Assembly (NCBI GenBank): GCA_003194525.1
Contig: NBIV01000196.1
Coordinates: forward strand, 1 to 64,000
Length of the DNA stretch: 64,000 bases
Source of the DNA: Gracilariopsis chorda
Taxonomy: Eukaryota; Rhodophyta; Florideophyceae; Gracilariales; Gracilariaceae
Reading direction: 5' to 3'
In this document: positions 20,689-29,935 of the stretch, piece by piece
Layout of the letters: every line of letters starts with the position of its first letter
Position numbering within the stretch: the first letter of the stretch is position 1
Program-made: the position numbers and the translations under genes
Notes under the pieces: model-generated
Told to the model about the DNA's origin: nothing
Seen by the model: only the letters and a program-made list of their open reading frames with translations
The model's database searches: none

Positions 20689-21795
20689 TTAGCTACTTGT
20701 CTTCGACTCCAGCTTTGTAACGTTTGGCACAAATGATGACGATTTTGACGGACCAGGTGAGTGTTGAAGCTGTCTCGACCTTCTTGCATGGATAAACTTG
20801 AGCAAACTGTACAGCACCGATCCAAACAAACTAACGGCCAAACCTATAAGATTTGGCACGCTCAGTTTAACATCGCCGAAGACAACCAATCCGAATCCCA
20901 CAGTTACAAAGTCCTTAATCTGACCCGTGACAGTAGTGGCAAGCGGTGAGTTCAGTCGGGTACACAAAAAGATGGCAACATTGAGTAAAGTGGCCTGCGC
21001 AGCGGAGAACAGCAAGAAGGCCCAAAACTTGGAACTGCGTATGTGCTGATATTGCGGCACTTCCTTCAACTCGGTTGTAAACGCAAGTATATAGAAAAGC
21101 ATTAGCGGGAAGGAGAGAAGGTTATTGAAATACAGTAAGGAAAAGGTATCGAGACTGGGATGTTTGCCAAGCTTGACGATTAGAATTAGATACAAAGCGG
21201 TGGCGACGCAACACAGCAAGACTAGCACATATCCCTCTCTGGAGAAGGAAAGGTCTGTGACACCGGCAATGATCCCGCCGGTGACCATGACGAAGATGGA
21301 CACCCAGATGGACGGCTTCGAGTGCTTGGACAGTAAGAGCGCCTCTAGAATGAGCACGATGAGAGCAGTGGACTTTCGTAGCGTGGAGAACATGGGAATG
21401 TTGAGATAACGCAAGGCAGCAATTCCGGAAATGACATAGGTCCACCAACAAAGCGTGAGCGGATATACATGCTTGATAAGCGCAAAAGTGGGCGTAGTCA
21501 ATTTGATGAAGCGAAACGCATTGGCAACGGTAAGAATGAACAGGCAGACAGTGATCTGCAGCAGGGTGAGAAAGCAGGGGAAGTGGAATTCGTAGACGGA
21601 AAAGATAGCTTTGTTGAAGAAGGTGATGCAGACGGAGGTGCCACCGTACAACAAACAGACGGCTAGAGAAAGCATGATAGATTGGGACTGCTGCGGCGCG
21701 ACATCCTTCCTGCTTTCCACAGTGGAGACTGTGATAGGAGTGGAATAAGATCTAGAGGACAGAAGTTTGACGGACTCGGAGTTCCTGGCAGTCAT
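20689..21795 (-). CDS. Nucleotide-sugar transporter-like protein (SLC35/TPT family)
   Basis: 368 residues from the ATG at 21795. About ten hydrophobic helices of the drug/metabolite transporter superfamily are visible between residues 35 and 330, with hydrophilic Ser/Lys-rich tails on the cytosolic side. The motifs STLRKSTALIVLILEALLL and TTVTGQIKDFVTVGFGLVVFGDV match the SLC35D group (UDP-glucuronate/UDP-GalNAc and GDP-mannose transporters of ER/Golgi), where this region carries T-x-x-G-x-x-K. Such proteins exchange nucleotide sugars for nucleoside monophosphates to feed glycosylation. The particular sugar cannot be read from the sequence. Single exon. Confidence 0.87.
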   Translation of the reverse strand: MTARNSESVKLLSSRSYSTPITVSTVESRKDVAPQQSQSIMLSLAVCLLYGGTSVCITFFNKAIFSVYEFHFPCFLTLLQITVCLFILTVANAFRFIKLTTPTFALIKHVYPLTLCWWTYVISGIAALRYLNIPMFSTLRKSTALIVLILEALLLSKHSKPSIWVSIFVMVTGGIIAGVTDLSFSREGYVLVLLCCVATALYLILIVKLGKHPSLDTFSLLYFNNLLSFPLMLFYILAFTTELKEVPQYQHIRSSKFWAFLLFSAAQATLLNVAIFLCTRLNSPLATTVTGQIKDFVTVGFGLVVFGDVKLSVPNLIGLAVSLFGSVLYSLLKFIHARRSRQLQHSPGPSKSSSFVPNVTKLESKTSS

Positions 21796-23440
21796 GTTTC
21801 GAAGGGGGGGATGCGGCGCGGAGAAGGAGATGTGCAAGGAGGATAGGGAGGAGGTTGGGCTGGGATAGGAAGGGAAGGGGAGGAAGAGTGTGAAGGGGCG
21901 AGTGCGTACATATATGGGTAGGAATTTCCTACTAGGAAAGGGGAAGCTTTATAGGATGGGGAGGAGTGGGCTTGCCACGCGCGCGTAAGTTAATGGGGCT
22001 GCGGGCGCACACGGCGTGACGTAAGGTTTAACGAGGGTGTGCTTTAAAACGAACGCGTGGGGCAACCCGACAGTTCGGCACGCACCGCGACCAATCAGCG
22101 GCGCACAGAGGCCGCACTGTTAACACGCACGGCGCAAATTCGGCTCCATGCCAAAGTGATGGCGAGGGAAGCAGTTGAAGGAACCCCTTACAATGGTACA
22201 CAAGGGTAAGAAGCTTCGGCGCGAGCTAACCCTTTACCACTCCTTCGGAAGGAGTCCTTCCTGCAGTTGTGACGTCTGCATCTTGCCTGCAGGAAAGAGT
22301 GGTAGGGCCGGAGCTCGAAGCCAGAGAACCGTAGGCGGTGTGCCCTCACAAAGCTGATAATCGAACCTTTTGGTTGTCCAAAACGTTGGATTATCATTGG
22401 TGCACCCAACTTTGGTTTTCTAATCGGCGTTTTACAAAACTTTCGGAGAGCAGAGCTTGTAGCAGTCACATTACACATATTACGAAGCATCTACAAGGGT
22501 ACGATTGTTTTTAACTTAACTTTTGGACGTTCTTCTGGTCTCACATGAGGTCAGCAAGCCGGTCGGATAGACACTAGACACATAAAGGTCAACCGTTTTC
22601 TCTAAGAATACGGAGTAGCTGGCACAGGCGACATGCAAAAACATGTTTACATAGCGTTCGAGATCCACTAGTTGAAGGATGCGCAACGCAGGAATCAAGA
22701 CAAAGATGGTACGGGCCGTCTCATCGCTCTTATCAAATGTCACTTGCTGTCGTAGTAACATGGATGTGCACGGCAGCTGCGGCTGATAAATAGCACAGCA
22801 TGAGGGCATGATGCAATAGGTTGTGAATCGATGTGAATCAATAGAGGAACATGGTCTTTATTCCATCTGAAAACCGATGCCCCCAAACCTCCGTTCCCGC
22901 TAACCGCATTCGTGGTCTCTTGGGAGGTGCAGTGTCCCATCGGTTTACGATCCTTCAGCCTTTCCAAGTGTTTTCAGGCACAGATAAATTCAGAATATGA
23001 TAATCTGACACCGGGCGTCCCAACCTAGTGGGTGCAACATGTTAGCATGAGGCAGAGTCGCAATGATCACTCAACTTGTTTCACGATGTCAAGAACGGCT
23101 GCATGTCAGCATGATGTAAGTTACAAAGACGGTACCCACGTGACCCGCGATGAACATGCGCTTACCTTAGACCTCATTCATTCAGTTCAGTTATGGTGAC
23201 TAACTGCAACGATTATCAACTGCTAGTCCTATATAGAAGGCATGCATGATGCGACGCCAGGCGCACCAGCCATAATCAGTCAAACGAGCTCCATCTGTAA
23301 AATGCAACATGTCATAAAAAACGTACAGAGGTGAGTTAATTGGTTCACAACAGATGCAGCCAAGTGCAACGCGGGTCAGTTGGAGCCAAAGCTGGCTTGG
23401 AATAATAGCAATGGCATCCCAAAGATCAAATCATAGTCGA
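21796..23440. other. Long intergenic region with a structured segment
   Basis: No gene supported. It begins with the transporter promoter, including a TGACGTAA bZIP-type site near 22016. A compact set of inverted repeats lies at 22235-22304 (listed separately). Short open frames on both strands have no protein-like composition. Confidence 0.5.
22235..22304. repeat. Nested inverted repeats (potential three-stem structure)
   Basis: Outer arms TACCACTC (22235-22242) and GAGTGGTA (22297-22304) are exact complements. A second exact pair, TTCCTGCAG (22258-22266) and CTGCAGGAA (22287-22295), nests inside. A third small dyad CTCCTTC-G-GAAGGAG starts at 22240. No known RNA family recognised. Confidence 0.55.
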
Positions 23441-23797
23441 TCATTCGGGGAAAGAAGCATCCCACCCACAACAAACGAACATGCGAAAAAGGCAAACGTA
23501 CCATTTGATAACCGGTGGAGGGGGGATCTTCACAAGCGGAGTCCTATAACTGACGTACGGCTTGAGCTCACATCCTTCAAGATCGGGCACCATGTAGATG
23601 GGTACCTTTGTGTCGTACTTGACGACGTAGGCGCCTTTGCGGGTGTGGCGACCCATGGACTTTGCGCCGTATCCCTTATAGAAGAAGCGCGGCCCGTGCT
23701 TCGGGTGGAGACTAGCGTTGCCTTTACGCGCGAGGCCACCCTTTGCGCGCACGAAGCGGCCCAACGCGGGCGCAGTGGCGCGGAATGCGGCGCTCAT
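23441..23797 (-). CDS. MRPL41: Mitochondrial large-subunit ribosomal protein mL41
   Basis: 118 residues from the ATG at 23797, with a basic N-terminus that fits mitochondrial import. The conserved core is clear: FFYKGYGAKSMGRHTRKGAYVV, then IYMVPDLEGCELKPYVSYRTP. mL41 (yeast MRPL27) sits on the solvent side of the mitochondrial 60S-type subunit near the exit region. The unspliced frame ends with a Cys-rich tail unlike the family. A GTACGT donor at 23501 and a good TTTTACAG acceptor ending at 23295 would instead end the protein right after PPPPVIK, with the stop codon split by a 207-bp intron; this is an inference. The open frame upstream of the ATG is Arg-rich and probably not translated. Confidence 0.88.
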   Translation of the reverse strand: MSAAFRATAPALGRFVRAKGGLARKGNASLHPKHGPRFFYKGYGAKSMGRHTRKGAYVVKYDTKVPIYMVPDLEGCELKPYVSYRTPLVKIPPPPVIKWYVCLFRMFVCCGWDASFPE

Positions 23798-24306
23798 TGT
23801 ACCATCGGTGCTCGTCGCCGCCGACGGAAGCACGCGGCGATCGGAAGAGCGGGACGTCTTTATTCTGCGCAGTGAACATTCAAGCGCTGTACACGAACGC
23901 CCGTGGCAACGTGGACATGTATTCCATGCATCTAGCGTGGACAACTTGACCACGTGGTGCGCGCAATGTGGCGCAGCGGGTTTGCGAGGTGTTTCGCTTC
24001 GTGCGGGATGGCGGTAGAGAGGGAGGGAGCGGCCGCGGGAACGGGCTGTGCGCAAAGGGCACGGCACGCGCGCAGCGATGCGCGCAGCGGCGGCCGCGAA
24101 GCGCAAGCGCGCCGTAGCAGAAGGGACGCGCCTCTGCACCGCCTGTACTTTAGGTGCTGACGGTGTTCACATCCGCCGCACATTGGCCATGTGCTCGCTT
24201 CCAGCGCCCCCCCGCATCGCTATTTAGGAGTGCCATTCCGAGCCCGAGTCGTTTCCCAGTGCAAAAGTTTGTAATCTGGTTGCTGCTGCCTTTTTGTTCG
24301 GTTGAT
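23798..24306. other. Divergent promoter region
   Basis: GC-rich, between the divergent mL41 and Hc1-like genes. Arg-rich open frames on both strands reflect GC content. No other feature seen. Confidence 0.5.
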
Positions 24307-24766
24307 ATGGATAGCGTTGAAGTTGGTCTTGCCAAACTGGCTGAGATTCGAGAATGCGTCGATTCGATTGCTCTGGACGGTGCCAAATTCTTTGACAAAG
24401 GTAAGCGAAAACTGAAATGCGAATTGAAAACGAATCAAAGCGTAAACGACTAACAACGAATGCGAAAATGCATTGCAAACGATTGCAAACACAAAAGGGA
24501 ACAAGGCGGCTGGAGTGCGTGCGAGAAAGGCGTTACAGGACCTGAAAACGCTTGCTCAGGAGCTTCGCGTGGCGATTCAACGCTGCAAGACGGAGTCGGC
24601 GCATGCGCGCATGATGGAACAAAACGCACAATATATGGAGTCCCAGAATGCTTATGATTTGAACGCACCCTTGCATATGATTGATACAACCACCGCTACG
24701 ACTGGTGCGCACAGCACTAGTACGCATGTTACGCATGCTTCGCATCTGCCTCACGGCTCGGTTTGA
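24307..24766 (+). CDS. Histone H1-like Hc1-family protein (bacterial type)
   Basis: Two exons: 24307-24400 and 24498-24766, separated by a 97-bp phase 1 intron (GTAAGC donor, AAAAG acceptor), giving 120 residues. Residues 28-60 read FFDKGNKAAGVRARKALQDLKTLAQELRVAIQ across the junction when the two exon ends are taken together; this is the signature of Hc1/HctA-like proteins, small basic DNA-binding proteins of Chlamydia and Bacteroidetes (KGNKAAGxRVRK...LKxLAQExR). The N-terminal helix (LAKLAEIRECVDSI) also fits. Unlike chlamydial Hc1 there is no long Lys/Ala tail; the C-terminus is Thr/His/Ser-rich. A role in DNA or chromatin binding is inferred from the family. The motif is continuous only after splicing, which supports the intron and a nuclear gene. 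Confidence 0.78.
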
Positions 24767-25092
24767 GGAAAGACGGGAACGCTTCTGTTTTCTCTTTTTG
24801 TTTCTTTTAGTGTGTACTCTATATGTGTTCGGCGTTGATGGTGTTGAGAGCGCTTCGATGGTGTCGCGGTTTGTGCTTTGTGGTTGTTTTGTAATGTATA
24901 GGATGAGTTATTTTATGTTATGTATTGCGCGTGTACGCTGGTTGGGGGAGGTTGGTGTGGTAGGGCTGATTGTGACGTGCAAACCAAGCAAGATGATTGT
25001 GCATGCATGCAGTTAAAGGAGCTGACGAAAATTTTGGTTGCGCATGCACTAACACTAGTTAATAGGCTGTTGTACAAACATTTGTATACACA
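24767..25092. other. 3' region of Hc1-like gene
   Basis: T-rich and GT-rich sequence between convergent frames; nothing else seen. Confidence 0.4.
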
Positions 25093-25392
25093 TTATGCCA
25101 CCTGAGCGAGCAGCGACATGCGATGTGAAGAAGGCACTCCGAAATGTACAATTCCCCACAACGTAACCTTGACCAAAGCTGCCAGAGTGAGCATGACAGC
25201 AGATTCAATGAGCGTGGTCAGTATAGGCCCGTTCTTGCAAACGTGCGACGTTTGCAACGGCGCAGCTGCTGCAAGACGCCGCTGCTGTTGCTGTTGTTGC
25301 TGTAGCTGCTGTTGCTGCAGGGGCGGCGGCGGCGGGGAGGGTGGCGGCGTGTAGAACAGGTCCTCTCCGATATAAGCGGGATGGTCATTCAT
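25093..25392 (-). CDS. Possible small membrane protein with polyP/polyQ tract
   Basis: 99 residues from the ATG at 25392: MNDHPAYIGEDLFYT, then a Pro run, then a Gln-rich run encoded by a CTG/CTT repeat (about 25280-25320 on the + strand), then one hydrophobic segment (ILTTLIESAVMLTLAALVKVTLWGIV) suited to a single transmembrane helix. I do not recognise it. The frame may owe part of its length to the trinucleotide repeat, so it is tentative. It would be divergent to the GGCT-like gene on its right. Confidence 0.35.
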   Translation of the reverse strand: MNDHPAYIGEDLFYTPPPSPPPPPLQQQQLQQQQQQQRRLAAAAPLQTSHVCKNGPILTTLIESAVMLTLAALVKVTLWGIVHFGVPSSHRMSLLAQVA

Positions 25393-25710
25393 AACTGGCA
25401 AGTAGACGATGAACGGCGACGACACGAGGCAGGTTTCCGTGGCGATGGCGATGGCGATGGCGGTGGCGGATGTACATGCACAGCTGCTTGCTATTTGGAG
25501 CGCGACTTTTAGATAGCGACAAAACAGAACGCAAGCTCCTCTCTCGCAGATATGAGCGTTTTTGCGCCCGTTGTGCAAACTCATTGGACGATGCTTCGTA
25601 CGCATGATATCTCGACCATATCTTGTCTCATACCGCGTCAATATACGTGGCACATTAACACACGTTTAATACGAAAAGCGTTCTTGTGCCCTTTAGATAT
25701 TGCGGTGGCG

Positions 25711-26559
25711 ATGACGGCTGTGTTCGGCGTGAGCTGTCGTTGTGGTGAGATGGAAGGTACGGAGAGTGCGGAAGAGGTGGCTATCATCGAGAGGGCGTTG
25801 AAATATCCCTACTATCGTCCACCGGAAAGCTTCACCTTTGCGAACGGAACGTACTCTAACTTGGAACATGTTCCGGATTGGTCGTTGTATACCCCCGTGC
25901 TCGCAATCGGCTCAAACGCCGCGCCGGTACAACTCAAACGTAAGTTTGGAGTCACGCCGCAACCTGTGCACGTCGTCAAGGCTCATCTCGCCGGAATGGA
26001 CGTTGTCTATGGCGTGCAACTGTCGTATTATGGAAGTTTTGCAGCTTCGCTTGTTCGGAGTGAAGGCACTGTTGTCGACGTTTTTATCACTTGGTTGAAT
26101 GACGAATTCTTGTCGTATATGCATACCACAGAACTTGGTTACAAGTTTTGCCGTTTGAATGACGGTCATCAAGTTCAGATTCGTCTTGCTGATGGTCAGC
26201 CCTTAAAACGTCACGTATACGCATATGTGGCTCGAAGCGGCCCGCTGTGCTTGCAGCTGGACGGTGCGCCAGCATCCACTGCAGTAGCCATCACCGATAT
26301 AAAAGCGCGCGGAAGGATCTTTCCACAGCGCACTCAAGTGCAGATGCAGCATATCGTGAGATTCATGGTCACCGTTCAAGAGAATCTCTCTCAATTCGTT
26401 CTGCGTAATGTGCGTGATGAACAGAGGAGAAAGCGCATTATGCATCATCTGCAACAAATTTCAGGCACTGCTCCACAAAAAACTCCATTTGAGCTTGATA
26501 AATGCTGGCACCTCGTTCAAGATCTCATCCCTGAACAGGCGCAACCGAACAGCGCGTAA
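25711..26559 (+). CDS. Conserved hypothetical protein, GGCT-like
   Basis: 282 residues from the ATG at 25711. Upstream in-frame ATG at 25552 and downstream ATG at 25750 are alternatives. The core YTPVLAIGSNAAPVQLKRKFG followed by VHVVKAHLAGMDVVYGVQLSYYGSFAASL resembles the nucleotide/substrate loop (YGSN type) and first strands of gamma-glutamylcyclotransferase-fold proteins. TVVDVFITWLNDEFLSYMHTTELGYKFCRL adds the acidic helix seen in such proteins. I cannot place the catalytic glutamate with certainty, so the assignment is to a fold-like family, not an activity. The last 80 residues are basic and helical. Single exon, convincing composition. Confidence 0.65.
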   Translation: MTAVFGVSCRCGEMEGTESAEEVAIIERALKYPYYRPPESFTFANGTYSNLEHVPDWSLYTPVLAIGSNAAPVQLKRKFGVTPQPVHVVKAHLAGMDVVYGVQLSYYGSFAASLVRSEGTVVDVFITWLNDEFLSYMHTTELGYKFCRLNDGHQVQIRLADGQPLKRHVYAYVARSGPLCLQLDGAPASTAVAITDIKARGRIFPQRTQVQMQHIVRFMVTVQENLSQFVLRNVRDEQRRKRIMHHLQQISGTAPQKTPFELDKCWHLVQDLIPEQAQPNSA

Positions 26560-26605
26560 CAGCTCGACAGCACTGCCAGCTATGCGTCGCTGTGCGTGCT
26601 GCTGT

Positions 26606-26664
26606 CGCATCGCGTGCCAATCATCACCCCCACACTGTGGGGGCGATGATTGGCACGCGATGCG
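26606..26664. repeat. Long near-perfect hairpin
   Basis: A 59-bp dyad: outer arms of 20 bases (26606-26625 with 26645-26664) are exact complements, one A/C mismatch follows, then inner arms CCCCCACA (26627-26634) and TGTGGGGG (26636-26643) around a single central base. It starts 46 bases after the stop of the GGCT-like gene and lies before the PFK2 gene on the same strand, so it would sit in a 3' untranslated region. Confidence 0.9.
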
Positions 26665-26890
26665 GGGCCCACATGTGCACTATGGAGGCGTATTCCCGCC
26701 GATGTCACTGCTGCTCACAACCCCAGGCGTTGTCTAAACAAGGTTTAACCTCACGGCCCGTGAGTCACGGGCGTCCCTACGCCATTCACAAGCAGCCGCC
26801 CTTCTCGTCAGCCTTCACCGCACTTCATTGTACAACCGTAGCCCAACTTTCTGCCCTGCGAGCTTTCTTGTCTTCCCCGTTCCCTGTCAA

Positions 26891-28402
26891 ATGAGTTTGC
26901 ATGATGACAGTCTGCTGCGAGAGATTCTCAAACGAGCCGTTTCTTATGACAATGTATCCGCCTTTGCAGCTATGCCCAACTTTGGCGCATACGTCGACGA
27001 CCAATCTCCCGTACCAAAGCCGCCCAATAAATACGCTTCTTCCTTCGCCACTAAGAAACTCTGCATCGTCATGGTCGGTTTACCAGCACGAGGGAAGACC
27101 CACATTGCACGCTGTCTAGAACGTTACTTAAGCTGGCTTGGTTTCACCGCCGCTGTCTTCAACGTTGGTAACTATCGACGCATGATTCTTGGCGCTACTC
27201 AAACTGCAGACTTCTTCAACCCGGATAATGCTGAGGGCGCTCGAGCACGCATGGAACTTGCTATTGAATGTATGAATGATATGGTGTCGTGGTTTGCGCG
27301 TGGTGGCTTGGTTGGCATTTATGATGCTACAAATTCTACCAAGAAGAGGCGAAAGATGGTCAAGGACCGACTTGAAGCTGCTGGCGTGCGTGTTCTGTTT
27401 TTGGAAAGTCTGTGCACCGACCCTGCCATCGTTGAAAAGAACATTGTGGAGACTAAACTGCACTCCCCGGACTACAAGGACAAGGACCCTGAGGAAGCCG
27501 CTTGGGACTTCAAGAACAGAATCCGGCAGTATGACAAGGCCAATGAGACGGTTGAGGACTCTGAGAATTGTTCTTATATCAAGATTGTCAACGTCGGAAG
27601 ACAGATTATTCTCAATGACATACAGGGATTTGCGCAGGGTAAGATTGTTAGTTTCTTGCTCAACTCTCATATCATGCCGCGAAACATTTACCTTAGCCGC
27701 CATGGCGAGTCTGAGTGGAATGTTACTGGTCAACTGGGGGGAGATCCGGATCTTACCGTGCGTGGCAGAAAGTATGCAAAATGTCTTTCCACTTTCATAG
27801 ACAGTGAATTTACCAAGGAGGGAAAGGAATTACCTTTAGTATGGACCAGTCAGTTGCGACGAACACGGCGTACTGTTGAGCATATTCCAACTATGAACCT
27901 GTGTTGGCGCGCTTTGAATGAGATTGACGCGGGCGTTTGTGAGGGAATGACGTACAAATCGATTGCGGAGCAATTGCCGGATATTGCGCATGAGCGCAAG
28001 AAGGATAAGCTACGCTACAGGTATCCGGGCGGTGAGAGTTACATGGATGTGATATACCGTCTGGAACCGGTTATTTTGGAACTTGAACGTCAGAGAGGAC
28101 CCGTGCTTATTGTAGCCCATAACGCGGTTGTCAGAGCGATCTATGCATATTTTATGAACAAGTCTCAGGACGAATGTCCGTATATTGACATTCCTTTGCA
28201 CACTGTTTTCAAACTCACTACGCGGGCATACGGGGCAGAGGAAGAGGTGTTTCCTCTTGAAATTGAACACACTGATCAGAACAGAACGCCCGAATCGGGG
28301 GATAGTGATGGCGGCAATGATACTCCTGACAAAAAAGCTGCGGACCATGTTAATGGGTTGGCGGAATCGGTGAGGAATGCTACTATCAGTCGACGAAACT
28401 AG
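26891..28402 (+). CDS. PFKFB: 6-phosphofructo-2-kinase/fructose-2,6-bisphosphatase
   Basis: 503 residues from the ATG at 26891. This bifunctional cytosolic enzyme makes and destroys fructose 2,6-bisphosphate, which sets the balance of glycolysis and gluconeogenesis. The kinase half (about 55-265) has the Walker A loop GLPARGKTH with Lys69, FNVGNYRR, IYDATNSTKKRR, and the C-terminal VGRQIILNDIQGF. The phosphatase half (about 267-450) is a histidine phosphatase: LSRHGESEWN with the phosphohistidine at about 271, GGDPDLTVRGRKYA, TSQLRRTRRT, EIDAGVCEGMTY with the acid/base Glu, and VAHNAVVRAI with the second catalytic His. Both halves look competent. The last 50 residues are acidic and disordered. 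Single exon. The hairpin at 26606 lies about 230 bases upstream. Confidence 0.97.
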   Translation: MSLHDDSLLREILKRAVSYDNVSAFAAMPNFGAYVDDQSPVPKPPNKYASSFATKKLCIVMVGLPARGKTHIARCLERYLSWLGFTAAVFNVGNYRRMILGATQTADFFNPDNAEGARARMELAIECMNDMVSWFARGGLVGIYDATNSTKKRRKMVKDRLEAAGVRVLFLESLCTDPAIVEKNIVETKLHSPDYKDKDPEEAAWDFKNRIRQYDKANETVEDSENCSYIKIVNVGRQIILNDIQGFAQGKIVSFLLNSHIMPRNIYLSRHGESEWNVTGQLGGDPDLTVRGRKYAKCLSTFIDSEFTKEGKELPLVWTSQLRRTRRTVEHIPTMNLCWRALNEIDAGVCEGMTYKSIAEQLPDIAHERKKDKLRYRYPGGESYMDVIYRLEPVILELERQRGPVLIVAHNAVVRAIYAYFMNKSQDECPYIDIPLHTVFKLTTRAYGAEEEVFPLEIEHTDQNRTPESGDSDGGNDTPDKKAADHVNGLAESVRNATISRRN

Positions 28403-29935
28403 CTTGTTAGCTTTTTTCTTTCTTGTTTTGTATCTTCGTCATTCGTATACCACCATGCACACGTCGAGAAAGCTCTCTTGTCGTGTCTTTGATTCCTGCC
28501 TGTTCTAGCTTATATGTCATTCCTTTCATTCTTGTAGGTGTGTTGTGTGATACCAAGGCGATGATCATCACTGACCATGACCGCCCATGATTTTGTCTCT
28601 TTCTTGTTAATAAGACTCTTTCTGTTGAAGTATGGAAAATCCCATTTTCAGCTTTCCACAGGTTTCTCTTACGACGGGCATTGATGATCAGCAATGCCCT
28701 CGAACTCTCGAAAGAGGATCAATGTTTCCCCAACTGATCTGCCGACTGACCAGGTCACCAGGGGTAGAAGGCTGCCTATGACGGTGCACAGTGTCGCATT
28801 CAGCGTTTCCGCGGAGATTTGTACAGCGATGGGCGCATATCTTTCGCCCAAAGGGGCTCATAAATTCGATACTGCGTTGAGCCGCTAGAAAATCGAATGA
28901 CTTTCCGGACTGTTGATACGTCGCCAGACAGATTCTTCACCTCAGGATTCACGTCACATCCAAATATAAAAATCTCGGAATCTTGCTAGATACAACGCAT
29001 GCTGAGTGGTAGGAGATCCGCAAATGTCATGTGTTGTACTACGAAGGATGCGACATAACGAGACAGAGCACTCCAATCGTCAATCCTGCATCGCTTGCAG
29101 AGATCCGGAATAATGTTTTAATGGATTTCGGCACTGCAAGACGTAAGTGCTGTCGAGGTGATTGAAAACAGGGTGGGATGTGATGTTCGAGGTGCTGGTC
29201 ACGAGACGGTGGGAAAGAAAAGCTTTTGTGGAACCCAGCTTCTGAGTGGAATAGAGCATGCTTTTTGCATCGGGAACGAAAACTTTGCCCGTTGGGAGTT
29301 GTTCTGTTTTGAACGTTCAGTGGCCGACGGTGACCACACAGTAGAGCGCAGAGTAGCATCAGCAAGGGCCCAACTGAGAGAAAGACATATTCAACAACAA
29401 GGTACTCTTCTTACACTAGACTTGAAAACACAATGGGCAAGATCAGGAAGACCTAGTGGATAAACAGTCTGTGAACGCTGTTCAACAGGACGTACTTCCA
29501 AGAAACCAAACTGTTGAGTCTACAAGACCACAAGTGTTGTTCTTTGAAGAGATACAAAGCTAACGACAGACCAAGGTTGAAGGTGGGACATGCTACCGTA
29601 AACGAAACAAGTTTACAAGAATATGGGAAGCGGTGTCCACAAAAACGCGCTACAGACATACAGGTAGACATGTCATGAACAAAGTTAGCAGATCCGCCCA
29701 GAAAAAATGGCTATACGAAATCGGAAGTGTGCTAGTTGTTATACAGTCGACAATAATCCCAAATGTAGAAACACAACGACTTCCTCTGGAGTGGCACAAA
29801 ACACCGAAACAAAAAGCGCCGAAACACAAAAACCGAAAGAGAGCAAAAAGACCAAAAAAAAGTGCGTGGGGGACGAAGAGAGTTGAATGGAACGTGAGGA
29901 CAAAAGAGAGGAGCGATTTGGGACCCGAGTCGGTG
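28403..29935. other. Intergenic 1.5 kb, no gene seen
   Basis: Lies between convergent genes. The longest frames are without domains or protein-like composition. No repeats matching the elements in this window were noticed. Confidence 0.5.

Noticed and set aside
23798-24183. Arg-rich upstream extension of mL41 and overlapping frames on both strands
   Set aside because: High GC produces long open frames here; the mL41 family starts close to the ATG at 23797.
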